Positions 52,542-61,400 of a stretch of DNA of 64,000 nucleotides are shown in pieces. The position numbers and the translations under genes are program-made. The DNA comes from Prolixibacter sp. SD074 (GTDB lineage Bacteria > Bacteroidota > Bacteroidia > Bacteroidales > Prolixibacteraceae), in the NCBI RefSeq assembly GCF_009617895.1, contig NZ_BLAW01000001.1, positions 3,649,001-3,713,000 of the forward strand, written 5' to 3'. Every line of letters begins with the position of its first letter. Position 1 is the stretch's first letter. Under the pieces are notes generated by a model. It searched no databases, was not told the origin of the DNA, and worked only from the letters and a program-made list of their open reading frames with translations.

Positions 52542-53561
52542 ATGACTTTAATTTATATTTTAGTGACGCAAACAAATTGCTGTGCTTTGGTTGATTTATC
52601 CATAATTATTGTCAATTACCGGGGGTGGAAACATTTGGAGAATTGTTTGGATGCCCTGAAAAACTTTGGGGGGGAGCAATTCTCTTTCGAGGTGAATGTG
52701 GTCGATAACTGCTCGAACGACGGAAAGTTGGAAGGTTTTCAACTGCGGTTCCCAAAATTCCGTTTTCACCTGAATGGCGGTAACAATGGATTTTCCAATG
52801 GCTGTAACCTGGGAGCCAAAATTTCAGAGGGAGAGTATTTTCTCTTTTTAAATCCGGACACGATTGCCTCAGAAGAGTCTGTTTCTGGTCTTTTGAATGT
52901 TATTCGGAGCAATCCGGACATAACTATTCTTTCGTGCTCGCAGAAGAACTGTCGGGGCAATGAAGAAAGTCCGTATGGTTTTTTCCCCGCCTTATTCACG
53001 CTAAGTGGTCTGTTACGGGCCATCTGCCAGAAGGCGAAAAAGAAGGAACTGGAAGGATGCTTTTCGCCTGGAAAGGAAATCATATATCCTGATTGGGTTT
53101 CCGGATCGGTGGTAATGATTTCGAAGCATAAATTTGATGAATTGGGAGGATGGAATGAAGATTACTGGTTGTATTACGAAGACGTTGATTTGTGTAAACG
53201 AGCAACCGACATGGGCGGGACAGTGGCTTTGCATAACCGGATTTCGATTATTCACAACCATGGTGGGACCACTCGTACCAACCCGCGGGTCACAGCACTG
53301 ACCAAATCGGAGGTCGTTATTTCGAGACACGTTTATCTGTCCCGTCACTATAGCGGTCTATCGGCAGCAGGATTGCATGTGGTAGTAATGATAAGTGTTT
53401 TGTTGGGGACGTTGCTCCCTGCCCTTTTCGGGCTACTTTTCTTTTTCATCCGACGGTTGAACCAGTACACACATTTGTACCGCCGTTTGTTAGCTTACTA
53501 TTTTTTAGTGCCCTTTCGGGGAACATGGCTAAGTCCCCGGTCGGTCAATAATCGAAAATAA
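52542..53561 (+). CDS. Rhamnosyltransferase-like family 2 glycosyltransferase (WbbL type)
   Basis: 339-aa GT2 with 'LSIIIVNYRGWKHLENCLDAL', 'NGGNNGFSNGCNLGAKISEGEYFLFLNPDTI' and 'WVSGSVVMISKHKFDELGGWNEDYWLYYEDVDLCKRA', the pattern of WbbL-like dTDP-rhamnose transferases. A C-terminal hydrophobic stretch (about 278-305) may anchor it. A TTG at 52587 would give MVDLSIIIVNY, the usual family start, so the first 15 codons are uncertain. Confidence 0.85.
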   Translation: MTLIYILVTQTNCCALVDLSIIIVNYRGWKHLENCLDALKNFGGEQFSFEVNVVDNCSNDGKLEGFQLRFPKFRFHLNGGNNGFSNGCNLGAKISEGEYFLFLNPDTIASEESVSGLLNVIRSNPDITILSCSQKNCRGNEESPYGFFPALFTLSGLLRAICQKAKKKELEGCFSPGKEIIYPDWVSGSVVMISKHKFDELGGWNEDYWLYYEDVDLCKRATDMGGTVALHNRISIIHNHGGTTRTNPRVTALTKSEVVISRHVYLSRHYSGLSAAGLHVVVMISVLLGTLLPALFGLLFFFIRRLNQYTHLYRRLLAYYFLVPFRGTWLSPRSVNNRK

Positions 53562-53564
53562 AGA

Positions 53565-53588
53565 GAGGGAAAACATTTGTTCTCCCTC
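53565..53588. terminator. Hairpin between convergent genes
   Basis: GAGGGAAAACA (53565-53575) pairs with TGTTCTCCCTC (53578-53588) with one mismatch; flanking A/T runs. Confidence 0.6.
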
Positions 53589-53597
53589 AATTCAATA

Positions 53598-54761
53598 TCA
53601 TTCATTCTCAATAACCGGTAACCAGCCTTTGCGGGAAATAAGCCCGTGCCAGAGGTTATCCGGAATCACCAATTCATTTTGATCGTGGACCGAAAGTGTG
53701 GTCCGTATTTTGTCTACTGAACCGTTTTGAGCTTTCTGTACCCATTCCGGTTCCATCAGTAACTCTCGTCCCAGGGCGACAAGCGGTAAATTCCCTTCTT
53801 CGACAACTTTCAGTACATCATCCGGTGTATGTAGCGAACCAACCCCGATAACCGGAATTTTATTTCCAACCCGTTCCTGGATCAATAACGTTCTGGAGCG
53901 TTTATCCGAGGCATCGCGCATCGAACCATCCCATAAATTCATGGTGGAGATGTGGAGATAATCCAGCGGCTTTTTGGCCAAAGCATCTACCAGTTGTAGG
54001 GTGTCTTCCATTGTAATTCCCGGTTCTTCCATTTCTTCAGGCGAAAGCCGATAACCAACCGCAAAAGGCGATTTTGCATATTGTTTAACGTTTTGCAGAA
54101 CTTCATCTACTACCGCCAGCGGGAATTTCATGCGCTTCTCCAAAGTACCACCCCATACGTCGGTTCGGCGGTTGGAGTGTGGTGAGAAGAATTGCTGAAC
54201 CAGGTACGTGTTGGCGCCATGGATTTCCACCCCGTCGAAACCGGCAAGAATAGCGAGGTGTGTGGCATTTCCATAAGCTTTAATGGTGGACAGAATCTCT
54301 TCTTCCGCCATAGCCCGCGGAACGGCAGCTCCTTCGCGTTCTGCTGCAACGGCACTTGCACTGAGGGGTTGACCTCCAGGCACCTCATTCGGAGGGCACA
54401 TTCTTCCGCCATGATAGATTTGCAGAATGGCTTTGGCGCCTTCTTGCTGAATCGTCTCGGCCAAACGTTTCAGGCTTGGCAGCATTGCATCGGAGTGGGC
54501 CCCGATTTGGCCGGAAAATCCTTTGCCTTCCGGCATGATGAAGGCACAAGCGGTAGCTACTACACCCACACCGCCCGAGCGTTTTTTATAATAATTCAGT
54601 TCAGCATCTGAAACGGTACCGTCGAGGTTACCGGACCAGGTTGTCATCGGGGCCATCATGATCCGGTTTTTCAATTCAATCCCTGAAACCGGCAAACGGA
54701 ATGGTTCCCAGAGTGAAGCATATTTGGGGTTCATATAAGAATTTTTATTGTTTTCATTCAT
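53598..54761 (-). CDS. Old Yellow Enzyme family NADH:flavin oxidoreductase
   Basis: 387-aa FMN-dependent ene-reductase. Conserved parts: 'LKNRIMMAPMTTWSG', 'ILQIYHGGRMCPP', 'GFDGVEIHGANTYLVQQFFSPHSNRRTDVWGGTLEKRMKFPL' and 'PVIGVGSLHTPDDV'. It reduces activated alkenes such as enones and quinones. Last gene of a TetR-controlled operon with an aldo/keto reductase and MDR reductase. A start at 54734 (MNPKYASLWEPF) is equally likely. Confidence 0.92.
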   Translation of the reverse strand: MNENNKNSYMNPKYASLWEPFRLPVSGIELKNRIMMAPMTTWSGNLDGTVSDAELNYYKKRSGGVGVVATACAFIMPEGKGFSGQIGAHSDAMLPSLKRLAETIQQEGAKAILQIYHGGRMCPPNEVPGGQPLSASAVAAEREGAAVPRAMAEEEILSTIKAYGNATHLAILAGFDGVEIHGANTYLVQQFFSPHSNRRTDVWGGTLEKRMKFPLAVVDEVLQNVKQYAKSPFAVGYRLSPEEMEEPGITMEDTLQLVDALAKKPLDYLHISTMNLWDGSMRDASDKRSRTLLIQERVGNKIPVIGVGSLHTPDDVLKVVEEGNLPLVALGRELLMEPEWVQKAQNGSVDKIRTTLSVHDQNELVIPDNLWHGLISRKGWLPVIENE

Positions 54762-54793
54762 ACCTTCCGGGAAGGCATGAATGAGTAAATGAT

Positions 54794-55771
54794 TTATGCA
54801 TTGATCTGTTTCATGCCCGTTTCGTCATAGCGGTCACCATGAATGTTGGTCATAATACTGTTGATTTCTTTTACATCTTCAGCAGATAATTTGATGTTGA
54901 CTGCCTGGATATTCGAAAGCAAGTGTTTCTGCTTGGTGGTTCCAGGAATGGGGAAGATATCCTCACCCTGATGGAGTAACCAGGCTAATGCCAGCTGTGA
55001 TGGTTGACAGCCTTTTTTCTCAGCGAGCTTCCCGATGAGTTTGACTAACTCCAGATTTTTGGCAAAGTTGTTACCCTGGAAGCGGGGCGAAAAGCGCCGG
55101 TGATCGTTCGGCTCCAAATCATCGATGCTTTTGAAGCGACCGGTCAAAAATCCTCTTCCCAACGGACTGTAAGCCACAAAACCAACACCCAATTCCCGAC
55201 AGGTTGGGAGAGTGGTCCCTTCCACATCCTGACTCCAGAGTGAATATTCGCTTTGGACTGCAGTGATGGGATGAACCGCATTGGCCCGTTTTAACGTATC
55301 GCCTGATACTTCAGAGAGTCCCAGGTAACGAACTTTTCCTTCTTTTACCAATTCAGCCATGGCGCCAACCGTTTCTTCGATGGGCGTTTGAGGATCGACA
55401 CGGTGGAGATAATACAAATCGATGGCCTCACGGCCCAGCCGCTTGAGACTGGCTTCACAGGCCTGTTTCACGTACTCCGGTTTACCGTTAAGCCCGCGAC
55501 CTTCTTTTTCGTCGCGTACAATACCGAATTTGCTGGCCAGAACCACTTTATCCCATCGATCATGCAAAGCTTTGTTCAGCAACAATTCGTTGCGGCCAAT
55601 TCCATACATGTCGGCGGTATCAATGAAATTGATTCCATGCTCAAGTGCGGCATGTAACGTTTTTATTGATTCCTGGTCCTCCGGGTTTCCATAAAATTCT
55701 GACATTCCCATGGCCCCAAGTCCAATGGGAAAAACTTCCAAATCACTGTTTCCTATTTTTCTTTTTAACAT
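54794..55771 (-). CDS. Aldo/keto reductase
   Basis: 325-aa NADPH-dependent reductase. Catalytic tetrad visible: Asp and Tyr in '[14 protein letters not shown]', Lys in '[10 protein letters not shown]', His in '[13 protein letters not shown]'. Cofactor motif '[16 protein letters not shown]' at the C-terminus. Start at 55771 ([19 protein letters not shown]) follows the family N-terminus. Ten nt separate it from the MDR gene, so they are co-transcribed. Confidence 0.93.
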   Translation of the reverse strand: MLKRKIGNSDLEVFPIGLGAMGMSEFYGNPEDQESIKTLHAALEHGINFIDTADMYGIGRNELLLNKALHDRWDKVVLASKFGIVRDEKEGRGLNGKPEYVKQACEASLKRLGREAIDLYYLHRVDPQTPIEETVGAMAELVKEGKVRYLGLSEVSGDTLKRANAVHPITAVQSEYSLWSQDVEGTTLPTCRELGVGFVAYSPLGRGFLTGRFKSIDDLEPNDHRRFSPRFQGNNFAKNLELVKLIGKLAEKKGCQPSQLALAWLLHQGEDIFPIPGTTKQKHLLSNIQAVNIKLSAEDVKEINSIMTNIHGDRYDETGMKQINA

Positions 55772-55782
55772 GATTATCAATT

Positions 55783-56787
55783 TTACTTCGTTTCGACAAT
55801 TAGTTTTCCTGTATTCACTCCATCAAATAATCCGATGAAAGCTTCCGGCAACTTCTCAAATCCTTTGATAACCGTTTCCCGATGTTTTAGTTTACCCTTT
55901 TTCACCCAGTCGGTGAGCCTGGCCAAACCTTCCGGTAAACGGTTGGCATAGTTGCCGATAATAAACCCTTGCATCAAAGCGCTTTTCTTCAGAATGAGTG
56001 GTTGTATGCGCGGACCGGCCGGTACCTCTGTGGCATTATAGAGTGCGATCTGTCCACACACCGCGATGCGTGCAAATTTATTGATGTTTGCCAATACCGC
56101 ATCTGAAATGGCACCACCTACGTTATCAAAATAAATATCAACACCATCGGGGCATGCGCGGGCAATGGCTTGTTCCATGTCCTTTTCTGTATGATAGTTG
56201 ATGACCTCGTCGAAGTGAAGCTCATCTTTCAGGTAGCGAAGTTTCTCGTCACTTCCTGCAATTCCGACAACGCTACAACCATAGATTTTGGCAATTTGTC
56301 CAACTGCCGTTCCTACTGCTCCGGCTGCTCCGGAAACCACAACGGTTTCACCCTTTTTCGGCTGGCCAATATCCAGGAAACCGAAATAGGCGGTAAGTCC
56401 TGTCATTCCAAGTATTCCCAGGTAATAACTCAATGGTACCGGGTTTTTATCGACTTTTTGGACCGATGTTGCTGGTACCGTTTGGTATTCCTGCCAGGCT
56501 AACGGACGAGAAACAACCACGTCACCGGCAGAAAAATCGGGATGACGGCTCTCTGTCACTTCTGCTACTGCGCCGCCACTCATTGGTTCGCCTACCTGAA
56601 ATGGTTCGACATACGATTTGGCGTCACTCATCCGTCCACGCATATACGGATCGACCGAAATGTATAAGGATTTCAATAATAATTCGCCGTCTCCAGGAAC
56701 CGGGACTTCTATTGGTCTGATTTCAAAATTGTCTTGAGTTGGGCGACCTGCCGGACGTGATTTCAGTATAATCTGTCTATTCTGCAT
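55783..56787 (-). CDS. Zinc-independent MDR family NADP oxidoreductase (LTB4DH/CurA-like)
   Basis: 334-aa medium-chain reductase of alkenals or quinones. '[11 protein letters not shown]', Rossmann '[32 protein letters not shown]' and '[14 protein letters not shown]' are diagnostic. Lacks zinc-binding Cys. First enzyme gene of the TetR operon, with a palindrome 50-70 nt upstream. Confidence 0.93.
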   Translation of the reverse strand: MQNRQIILKSRPAGRPTQDNFEIRPIEVPVPGDGELLLKSLYISVDPYMRGRMSDAKSYVEPFQVGEPMSGGAVAEVTESRHPDFSAGDVVVSRPLAWQEYQTVPATSVQKVDKNPVPLSYYLGILGMTGLTAYFGFLDIGQPKKGETVVVSGAAGAVGTAVGQIAKIYGCSVVGIAGSDEKLRYLKDELHFDEVINYHTEKDMEQAIARACPDGVDIYFDNVGGAISDAVLANINKFARIAVCGQIALYNATEVPAGPRIQPLILKKSALMQGFIIGNYANRLPEGLARLTDWVKKGKLKHRETVIKGFEKLPEAFIGLFDGVNTGKLIVETK

Positions 56788-56836
56788 CAATATGTTGGTT
56801 TTTATTTTATCCCAATAATGGGAAATGGTTGATAAT

Positions 56837-56858
56837 AATAAATGAACGTTCGTTTATT
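56837..56858. promoter_or_regulatory. TetR operator upstream of redox operon
   Basis: 22-bp near-perfect palindrome (core ATGAACGTTCGT, one symmetric mismatch pair). The same sequence (20 of 22 identical) occurs at 57456-57477 before the tetR gene, so it is very likely the regulator's binding site. Confidence 0.8.
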
Positions 56859-56874
56859 CTGTATATAAAAAATT

Positions 56875-57447
56875 TTAAACGGCAACGGAACGCCAGGCCG
56901 CTTCGAATATTTCGTTCAGGATATGAACATCTGGTTCTTCCTTTCGGTTCAACGCTTGCTTGACGGTATGAGTTACCGGCGCGAAAAACAGCGTGTAAAT
57001 TAGCTGATTGGACAGGTTTCTTAGAATGTCTTTTTGCCGGGCGGCTTCAAAAAGGTCGAATAGTGGCTGATGGGCACGCACTCCCTCTTCCTGGTTAATT
57101 TTCTCGATTAGAGGGCAATTCGAAAAGTTTTCCAGGAAGCGGAATTCCAGTGGATAATCTCTGATGAACTGACAATGCCGTTTCCATATAGTCTGGAATG
57201 TTTCCTTGGTTGGCTCAAGATGTGCCTCGGTTGGAATATAAGCCATACTTTTCTTTCTCTCAAGATGAAGATAGAGTTTGTTCAGCATATCTTCCTTATT
57301 CTCGAAATAAAGGTAGAGAGTAGCTGGCGCCAGGTTGGCTTCGCGGGCAATTTTGGAAACAGAAGTTCCCTGAAAACCCTCGATGTTAATTAACTTAACA
57401 GCCGCCTGGTAAATACGAATAATCTTGTCTTCATCCTTGAGGCGCAT
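56875..57447 (-). CDS. TetR/AcrR family transcriptional regulator
   Basis: 190-aa repressor. N-terminal HTH: 'DEDKIIRIYQAAVKLINIEGFQGTSVSKIAREANLAPATLYLYFENKEDML' is a standard TetR domain; the C-terminal ligand domain (60-190) is unassigned. Probably senses a reactive or aromatic compound and represses the following reductase genes and itself: operators flank it on both sides. The ATG lies 4 nt after a -7 element, suggesting a leaderless mRNA. Confidence 0.92.
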   Translation of the reverse strand: MRLKDEDKIIRIYQAAVKLINIEGFQGTSVSKIAREANLAPATLYLYFENKEDMLNKLYLHLERKKSMAYIPTEAHLEPTKETFQTIWKRHCQFIRDYPLEFRFLENFSNCPLIEKINQEEGVRAHQPLFDLFEAARQKDILRNLSNQLIYTLFFAPVTHTVKQALNRKEEPDVHILNEIFEAAWRSVAV

Positions 57448-57451
57448 AACG

Positions 57452-57477
57452 CAAATATAAATGAATGTTCGTTTATT
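57452..57477 (-). promoter_or_regulatory. tetR promoter and operator
   Basis: Minus-strand TATATTTG (57452-57459) overlaps the palindrome at 57456-57477 (core ATGAATGTTCGT). Repressor bound here would block the promoter, so autorepression is expected. Transcription would begin at or next to the ATG at 57447. Confidence 0.75.
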
Positions 57478-57569
57478 TTAGAATTTTAACAAGAAATAAT
57501 GATGAAACCGGTTTGGTTTAAACTTAAGATCACACAGACGGTAACGATGGTGAAATAAGTGGGGAAAGG

Positions 57570-58382
57570 TTAGAAAGCCCTGAACATAATTGAAACATAG
57601 GTTCGTGATTTGACCGGATATCCGGCAAGAAATCCCGGCTGCCATAGTGGCATTTGATTTACCATCCGTATTGCTTCCTGCGAAAGAAGCGGGCTGGGGG
57701 ATTTTTCAATTTCAGGGTCGATGACTTTCCCATTTTCATCTACAACAAATCCTACAACGACTTCGCCGACAATTCCTTTCTGGAGTGCTTCTTTGGGGTA
57801 GTTAATATTCTGCTTAATGTACAGGCGCAAGGCGGTTTCACCTTTTGGGAAATGGGGCATTCTGTCTACTTTGTTGTAGATTTTGTTGGCGAGGTATTTA
57901 TTGACGTTTACCTCCTTACCGGTTCTGGTATAGGAGTGGAGTTCGGAAATGAACCCAGGTGGATCGTAAACGCAGTAGAACTCTTTTTGTCCATTAGGAT
58001 GGTATACAATTTTTTCTCCTGCCGGAACACCCATTTTAAAAGTTTCTGTTGAATAAAGGTTCCCGTTTTGGTACCATTGTTTGAAAATACCGTCCTCCAA
58101 TACTTTCTTCTTATTCAACTTTTGCGAGAGGTTGTTGAGGGAAACCTTTTCACCAGGGCCAGAAAATCGTACCTGGCGTAGCAATTGTCCGTTGATTTTG
58201 GCAATTTCCAGGTAAAAATGCGAAGGAGAGATGGTATCAACTTCCAATGTAATATTCACTGCTCTTCCGTTCTGCCAGTCTTTGACAAGTACAGGATTGG
58301 ATAATTCAACCGGTCGTGGCAGAGAGTTGGCTATTAGTGTATTGGTAAAAAGCAGAAAAGTAACAAGGTAAAAATACTTCAT
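57570..58382 (-). CDS. TonB C-terminal domain protein with MORN-like repeats
   Basis: 270-aa protein with a cleavable-looking signal peptide (MKYFYLVTFLLFTNTLIANS) rather than the TonB membrane anchor. Middle: MORN-like 'DGIFKQWYQNGNLYSTETFKMGVPAGEKIVYHPNGQKEFY'. End: TonB_C ('NYPKEALQKGIVGEVVVGFVVDENGKVIDPEIEKSPSPLLSQEAIRMVNQMPLWQPG'). Without a membrane anchor and ExbBD partners it probably does not energise receptors in the classical way (inference). Confidence 0.82.
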   Translation of the reverse strand: MKYFYLVTFLLFTNTLIANSLPRPVELSNPVLVKDWQNGRAVNITLEVDTISPSHFYLEIAKINGQLLRQVRFSGPGEKVSLNNLSQKLNKKKVLEDGIFKQWYQNGNLYSTETFKMGVPAGEKIVYHPNGQKEFYCVYDPPGFISELHSYTRTGKEVNVNKYLANKIYNKVDRMPHFPKGETALRLYIKQNINYPKEALQKGIVGEVVVGFVVDENGKVIDPEIEKSPSPLLSQEAIRMVNQMPLWQPGFLAGYPVKSRTYVSIMFRAF

Positions 58383-58559
58383 AAGTACAACGTTTCACCA
58401 GTAAATTGTGAACTCCGGGAGGGGGGATTAATTGTAGATAAAAATAAGGCGAAACCTCTAAGAAGTCAAGGGGGATATGCAATTTATATGAAGAAAGTTC
58501 AGTATAAAACAGCAGCAATTTTCTGTTGTATTTAATGCCAGTCTTCTGTCTGTCAGGAA

Positions 58560-59181
58560 GGATGAGGATATGAACGAATCCAAACTATCTGGGCTATGGA
58601 AAAGTGTCTTTTATGCAGGTTCACCTGACAGATTTGAAATACATCCGTGGTGGATCGCTAAAGGAACCTGTTGTATATGCACACGATACCTGGCACTATT
58701 TTATTGGCGCGTCTGAACCAACAGTAACCTGGCTTATGGCAATGTGGATTACGCTCCGGACTTCCAGGCTACCGAGCAATGGGTTTATACCCATTTTGGA
58801 TTGGACGGGTCATCGTATATTGCCGAAATCAATTATTTGAAGGGATGGTTGCAGGACCAGCTCAACTGGATGGATACTCAGTGGTTGCTTGAGGCCGGAA
58901 TTGACGATAAACCAGTATTGGCTGGTTCCGGCATTCATGTTTATCCAAATCCATTTACCGATCAAATTCATCTTTCTGTTGAAATAGTTGGCAGGAGTCC
59001 GATGCAGATTGAGCTGTGGTCCCCTCAGGGGCAAATGGTGTCCTTGGGTGAACGAACGCCCGGAGGTGATGGGCAAGGCCATCTCAGTATATCTCTCCCG
59101 AAGCTTTCCAGGGGAATTTACCTGCTGAAAGTGTGGCAGCAAAATCAGCCGCCAAAGGTGGCGAAGGTTCTGAAAAACTGA
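58560..59181 (+). pseudogene. CotH-kinase-like protein with T9SS sorting domain, frameshifted
   Basis: Three reading frames together encode CotH-type fragments: 'YAGSPDRFEIHPWW' (near 58612), 'DTWHYFIGASEP' (near 58686), then 'NLAYGNVDYAPDFQATEQW' leading into 'LKGWLQDQLNWMDTQWL'. The last frame continues intact to a C-terminal T9SS sorting domain ('VYPNPFTDQIHLSV...LSRGIYLLKVWQQ'). Several frameshifts and a missing N-terminal half show decay. The intact tail, about 145 codons from 58744, is not a gene by itself. Confidence 0.6.
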
Positions 59182-59190
59182 TGACATAAA

Positions 59191-59225
59191 AAATCCCGTA
59201 ACATTAAGATTGTTACGGGATTTCT
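59191..59225. terminator. Terminator between CotH remnant and apbE
   Basis: AAATCCCGTAACA (59191-59203) and complement (59211-59223), T-rich tail; A-run on the other flank. Confidence 0.88.
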
Positions 59226-59246
59226 TTTTCGAATGATATTCGATAG

Positions 59247-60257
59247 TTATTTTATGATGAGGTTTTTAAAACCTTTGGAATACCAAACCATATTCATGTT
59301 GTTGTCGCCCGCATAAATGAAGTATGCTTCCAGGTTCGGGTCGTTTTCCACAATCTTTTTGGCTTTCTCCACTCCCATAACCATGAAAGCTGTAGCATAA
59401 GCATCAGCCGTCATACAGTTATTGGTCAACACACTGGAGCTAAGCAGGCTGTGCTGAACAGGATAACCCGTGTGGGGATCGATAGTATGTGCGTATCGTT
59501 TACCATTTTTTATATAGAAATTCCGATAGTTACCGGAAGTGGCCAGCGCTTTGTCGTTTAGGTGAATCACATCCTGCAAATCATTATCATCGTACAATCC
59601 CTTATTGTTGGGCTTATTTATCCCGATTCGCCAGACTTCTCCTTTGGCATTTACGCCATGCGCCCTGACTTCTCCTCCGATTTCTACCATATAATTATTG
59701 CAGCCTTGCGAAGCCAGATAATCGCAGGCCATGTCAACTGCTTCTCCTTTGGAAATGGCGCTGGCGTCGAGCATGGTGTTGGCGTTTTCTTTAATGATTT
59801 TATCGCCCACCAGTTTTACTTTCTGGTAGCCGACTGTTTGCATCAAACTGTCGATTAGTTCCTTCGAAATGCTGTCTTTCTTGGTAAAACCAAATCCCCA
59901 GGCATTGACCAAGGGGGCAACAGTCATATCAAAAGCACCGTTGGTTTTTTTCGAAACCTCTTCAGCTTTCAGGAAACATTTACGGAAATACGGATCCACT
60001 TTCACCGTTGGGTCATTCTTGTTGATGCGTGAAATGGTTGAAGTAGGAATAAACGTAGAAAGCGAGTTTCCAAACTCATTCATTTTCTTTTCGATAGAAT
60101 CTTTCAGATTTATTCCGTCAGGACTCGAATAGATAAAATGATAAATGGTGGTGAAAACGGTGCCTTCGTTGTATACATATTTCTGTGTTTTTGGGGCACA
60201 TCCTGCCATAAACAGCAGTCCCACAAACAGTGTAAGCAGAGTTAATTTTTTCATCAT
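59247..60257 (-). CDS. apbE: FAD:protein FMN transferase
   Basis: 336-aa lipoprotein (lipobox 'FMAGC') that attaches FMN to Thr residues of Nqr/Rnf-type flavoproteins in the periplasm. Core segments: 'GAFDMTVAPLVNAWGFG', 'NTMLDASAISKGEAVDMACDYL', 'NYMVEIGGEVRAHG', 'YAHTIDPHTGYPV' and 'MTADAYATAFMVMG'. The start at 60257 (MMKKLTLLTL) was preferred over the longer frame because it gives a lipoprotein signal. No Nqr genes are adjacent. Confidence 0.93.
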   Translation of the reverse strand: MMKKLTLLTLFVGLLFMAGCAPKTQKYVYNEGTVFTTIYHFIYSSPDGINLKDSIEKKMNEFGNSLSTFIPTSTISRINKNDPTVKVDPYFRKCFLKAEEVSKKTNGAFDMTVAPLVNAWGFGFTKKDSISKELIDSLMQTVGYQKVKLVGDKIIKENANTMLDASAISKGEAVDMACDYLASQGCNNYMVEIGGEVRAHGVNAKGEVWRIGINKPNNKGLYDDNDLQDVIHLNDKALATSGNYRNFYIKNGKRYAHTIDPHTGYPVQHSLLSSSVLTNNCMTADAYATAFMVMGVEKAKKIVENDPNLEAYFIYAGDNNMNMVWYSKGFKNLIIK

Positions 60258-60274
60258 ATAGAAATTTTCCGCCA

Positions 60275-60282
60275 CAAAAGTA
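60275..60282 (-). promoter_or_regulatory. -7 element for apbE
   Basis: TACTTTTG on the minus strand, 17 nt upstream of the ATG at 60257. Confidence 0.4.
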
Positions 60283-60332
60283 GTGAAAGAATTGTTTTGG
60301 AAACATACTTTTCTGTTTCCAAATGATATCAA

Positions 60333-61400
60333 TTAAGAAATATTAAGACCATTCAGGTAAGGTTTCAGTTTACTGATGACGTATTCCGGAAGGAAATAGC
60401 GATAGAGGGCTGACGATTCTTGTTTCAGTAACTTATAGGATTTTCCTTGTATAAGTTCCGGCTTGAAGTCATTCAGATGGACCGAAAGATTCTTTTTTCC
60501 GTCGTCGAAAATGCCCCAGCTTTCGCGGGAGATGAAAGGAGAGAAGATGGTGAACGTTGAAATTTCAAGCGCTTTGGCCAGATTGGTGTGTCCGCAGTCG
60601 TTCCCGATATAGGCATCGGCATGCGTGACAATCCGGGCCAGTTCACGAAGACTCTTTCCGGTTAAACCGGTGAAAACACGATCGGCGTACCCCAGCTTTT
60701 CCGCAAATGCATTTGCAGCGTCTTTTTGATTGGGGAAATAATTGAGGATGATTTGTACCGGGTATTCGGACATTAAATACTTCATGACCTTCAGCATGTA
60801 ATCTTCCGGATAGGTTTTATTTTCCACACTGCCATAAATGCCTGCGACAATCACTTTCTTCGTCAAATCAACTCCTGCTTTCTGGAGAAGTTGCTTGCCT
60901 TCCTCTTTTTCTTCATCGGTTAAATAGAGGCGGGGATGGGGATCGTACTCGATGTTATCTTTTTTCAGAGGCTCCAGCAAAGCCAGACGTTGTTCAATTA
61001 CGGGGCCTGCTATCGAGGCAGGGCGGCTATTCTTGTCGACCAGGATATTGTAGTAAAGTCCGCGCCCCAACTTTTTATACGAAATCCGCTTTTTCGCCCC
61101 CGACAAGCGGGTGGTCACCCAACTGTCCATCTTGGTGTAGGCATCGATGACAATGTCGTATTTGGCTTTTCGGATTTTCCAGGCAAACTTTAGCAAATTG
61201 CCGACTTTCCGGTCGGAGTCATTAAAAACGATGATGTTGTCGATGTTGGGGTTGTTCTCCGCCATCTCGCGGGTAAAAGCATAAACCATGTAATCGATTT
61301 GGGCTTCGGGATACATTCTCCGCAGTTGGTTGCAGATGACTGTTCCCAGGAGAACATCACCGATTCGCTTTTGCTGAATAACAAGGATTTTCAGTTTCAT
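60333..61400 (-). CDS. Family 9 glycosyltransferase (heptosyltransferase-like)
   Basis: 355-aa GT-B enzyme of LPS core synthesis. 'ILVIQQKRIGDVLLGTVICNQLRRMYPEAQIDYMVY' at the N-terminus and 'HADAYIGNDCGHTNLAKALEISTFTIFSP' in the donor domain are the GT9 hallmarks. The start overlaps the stop of the O-antigen ligase gene by four bases (ATGA type), so the two are translationally coupled. Confidence 0.9.
   Translation of the reverse strand: MKLKILVIQQKRIGDVLLGTVICNQLRRMYPEAQIDYMVYAFTREMAENNPNIDNIIVFNDSDRKVGNLLKFAWKIRKAKYDIVIDAYTKMDSWVTTRLSGAKKRISYKKLGRGLYYNILVDKNSRPASIAGPVIEQRLALLEPLKKDNIEYDPHPRLYLTDEEKEEGKQLLQKAGVDLTKKVIVAGIYGSVENKTYPEDYMLKVMKYLMSEYPVQIILNYFPNQKDAANAFAEKLGYADRVFTGLTGKSLRELARIVTHADAYIGNDCGHTNLAKALEISTFTIFSPFISRESWGIFDDGKKNLSVHLNDFKPELIQGKSYKLLKQESSALYRYFLPEYVISKLKPYLNGLNIS

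Noticed and set aside
58604-58840. 78-codon frame as a separate gene
   Set aside because: Overlaps other frames that carry parts of the same CotH-like domain; best explained as a frameshifted pseudogene.
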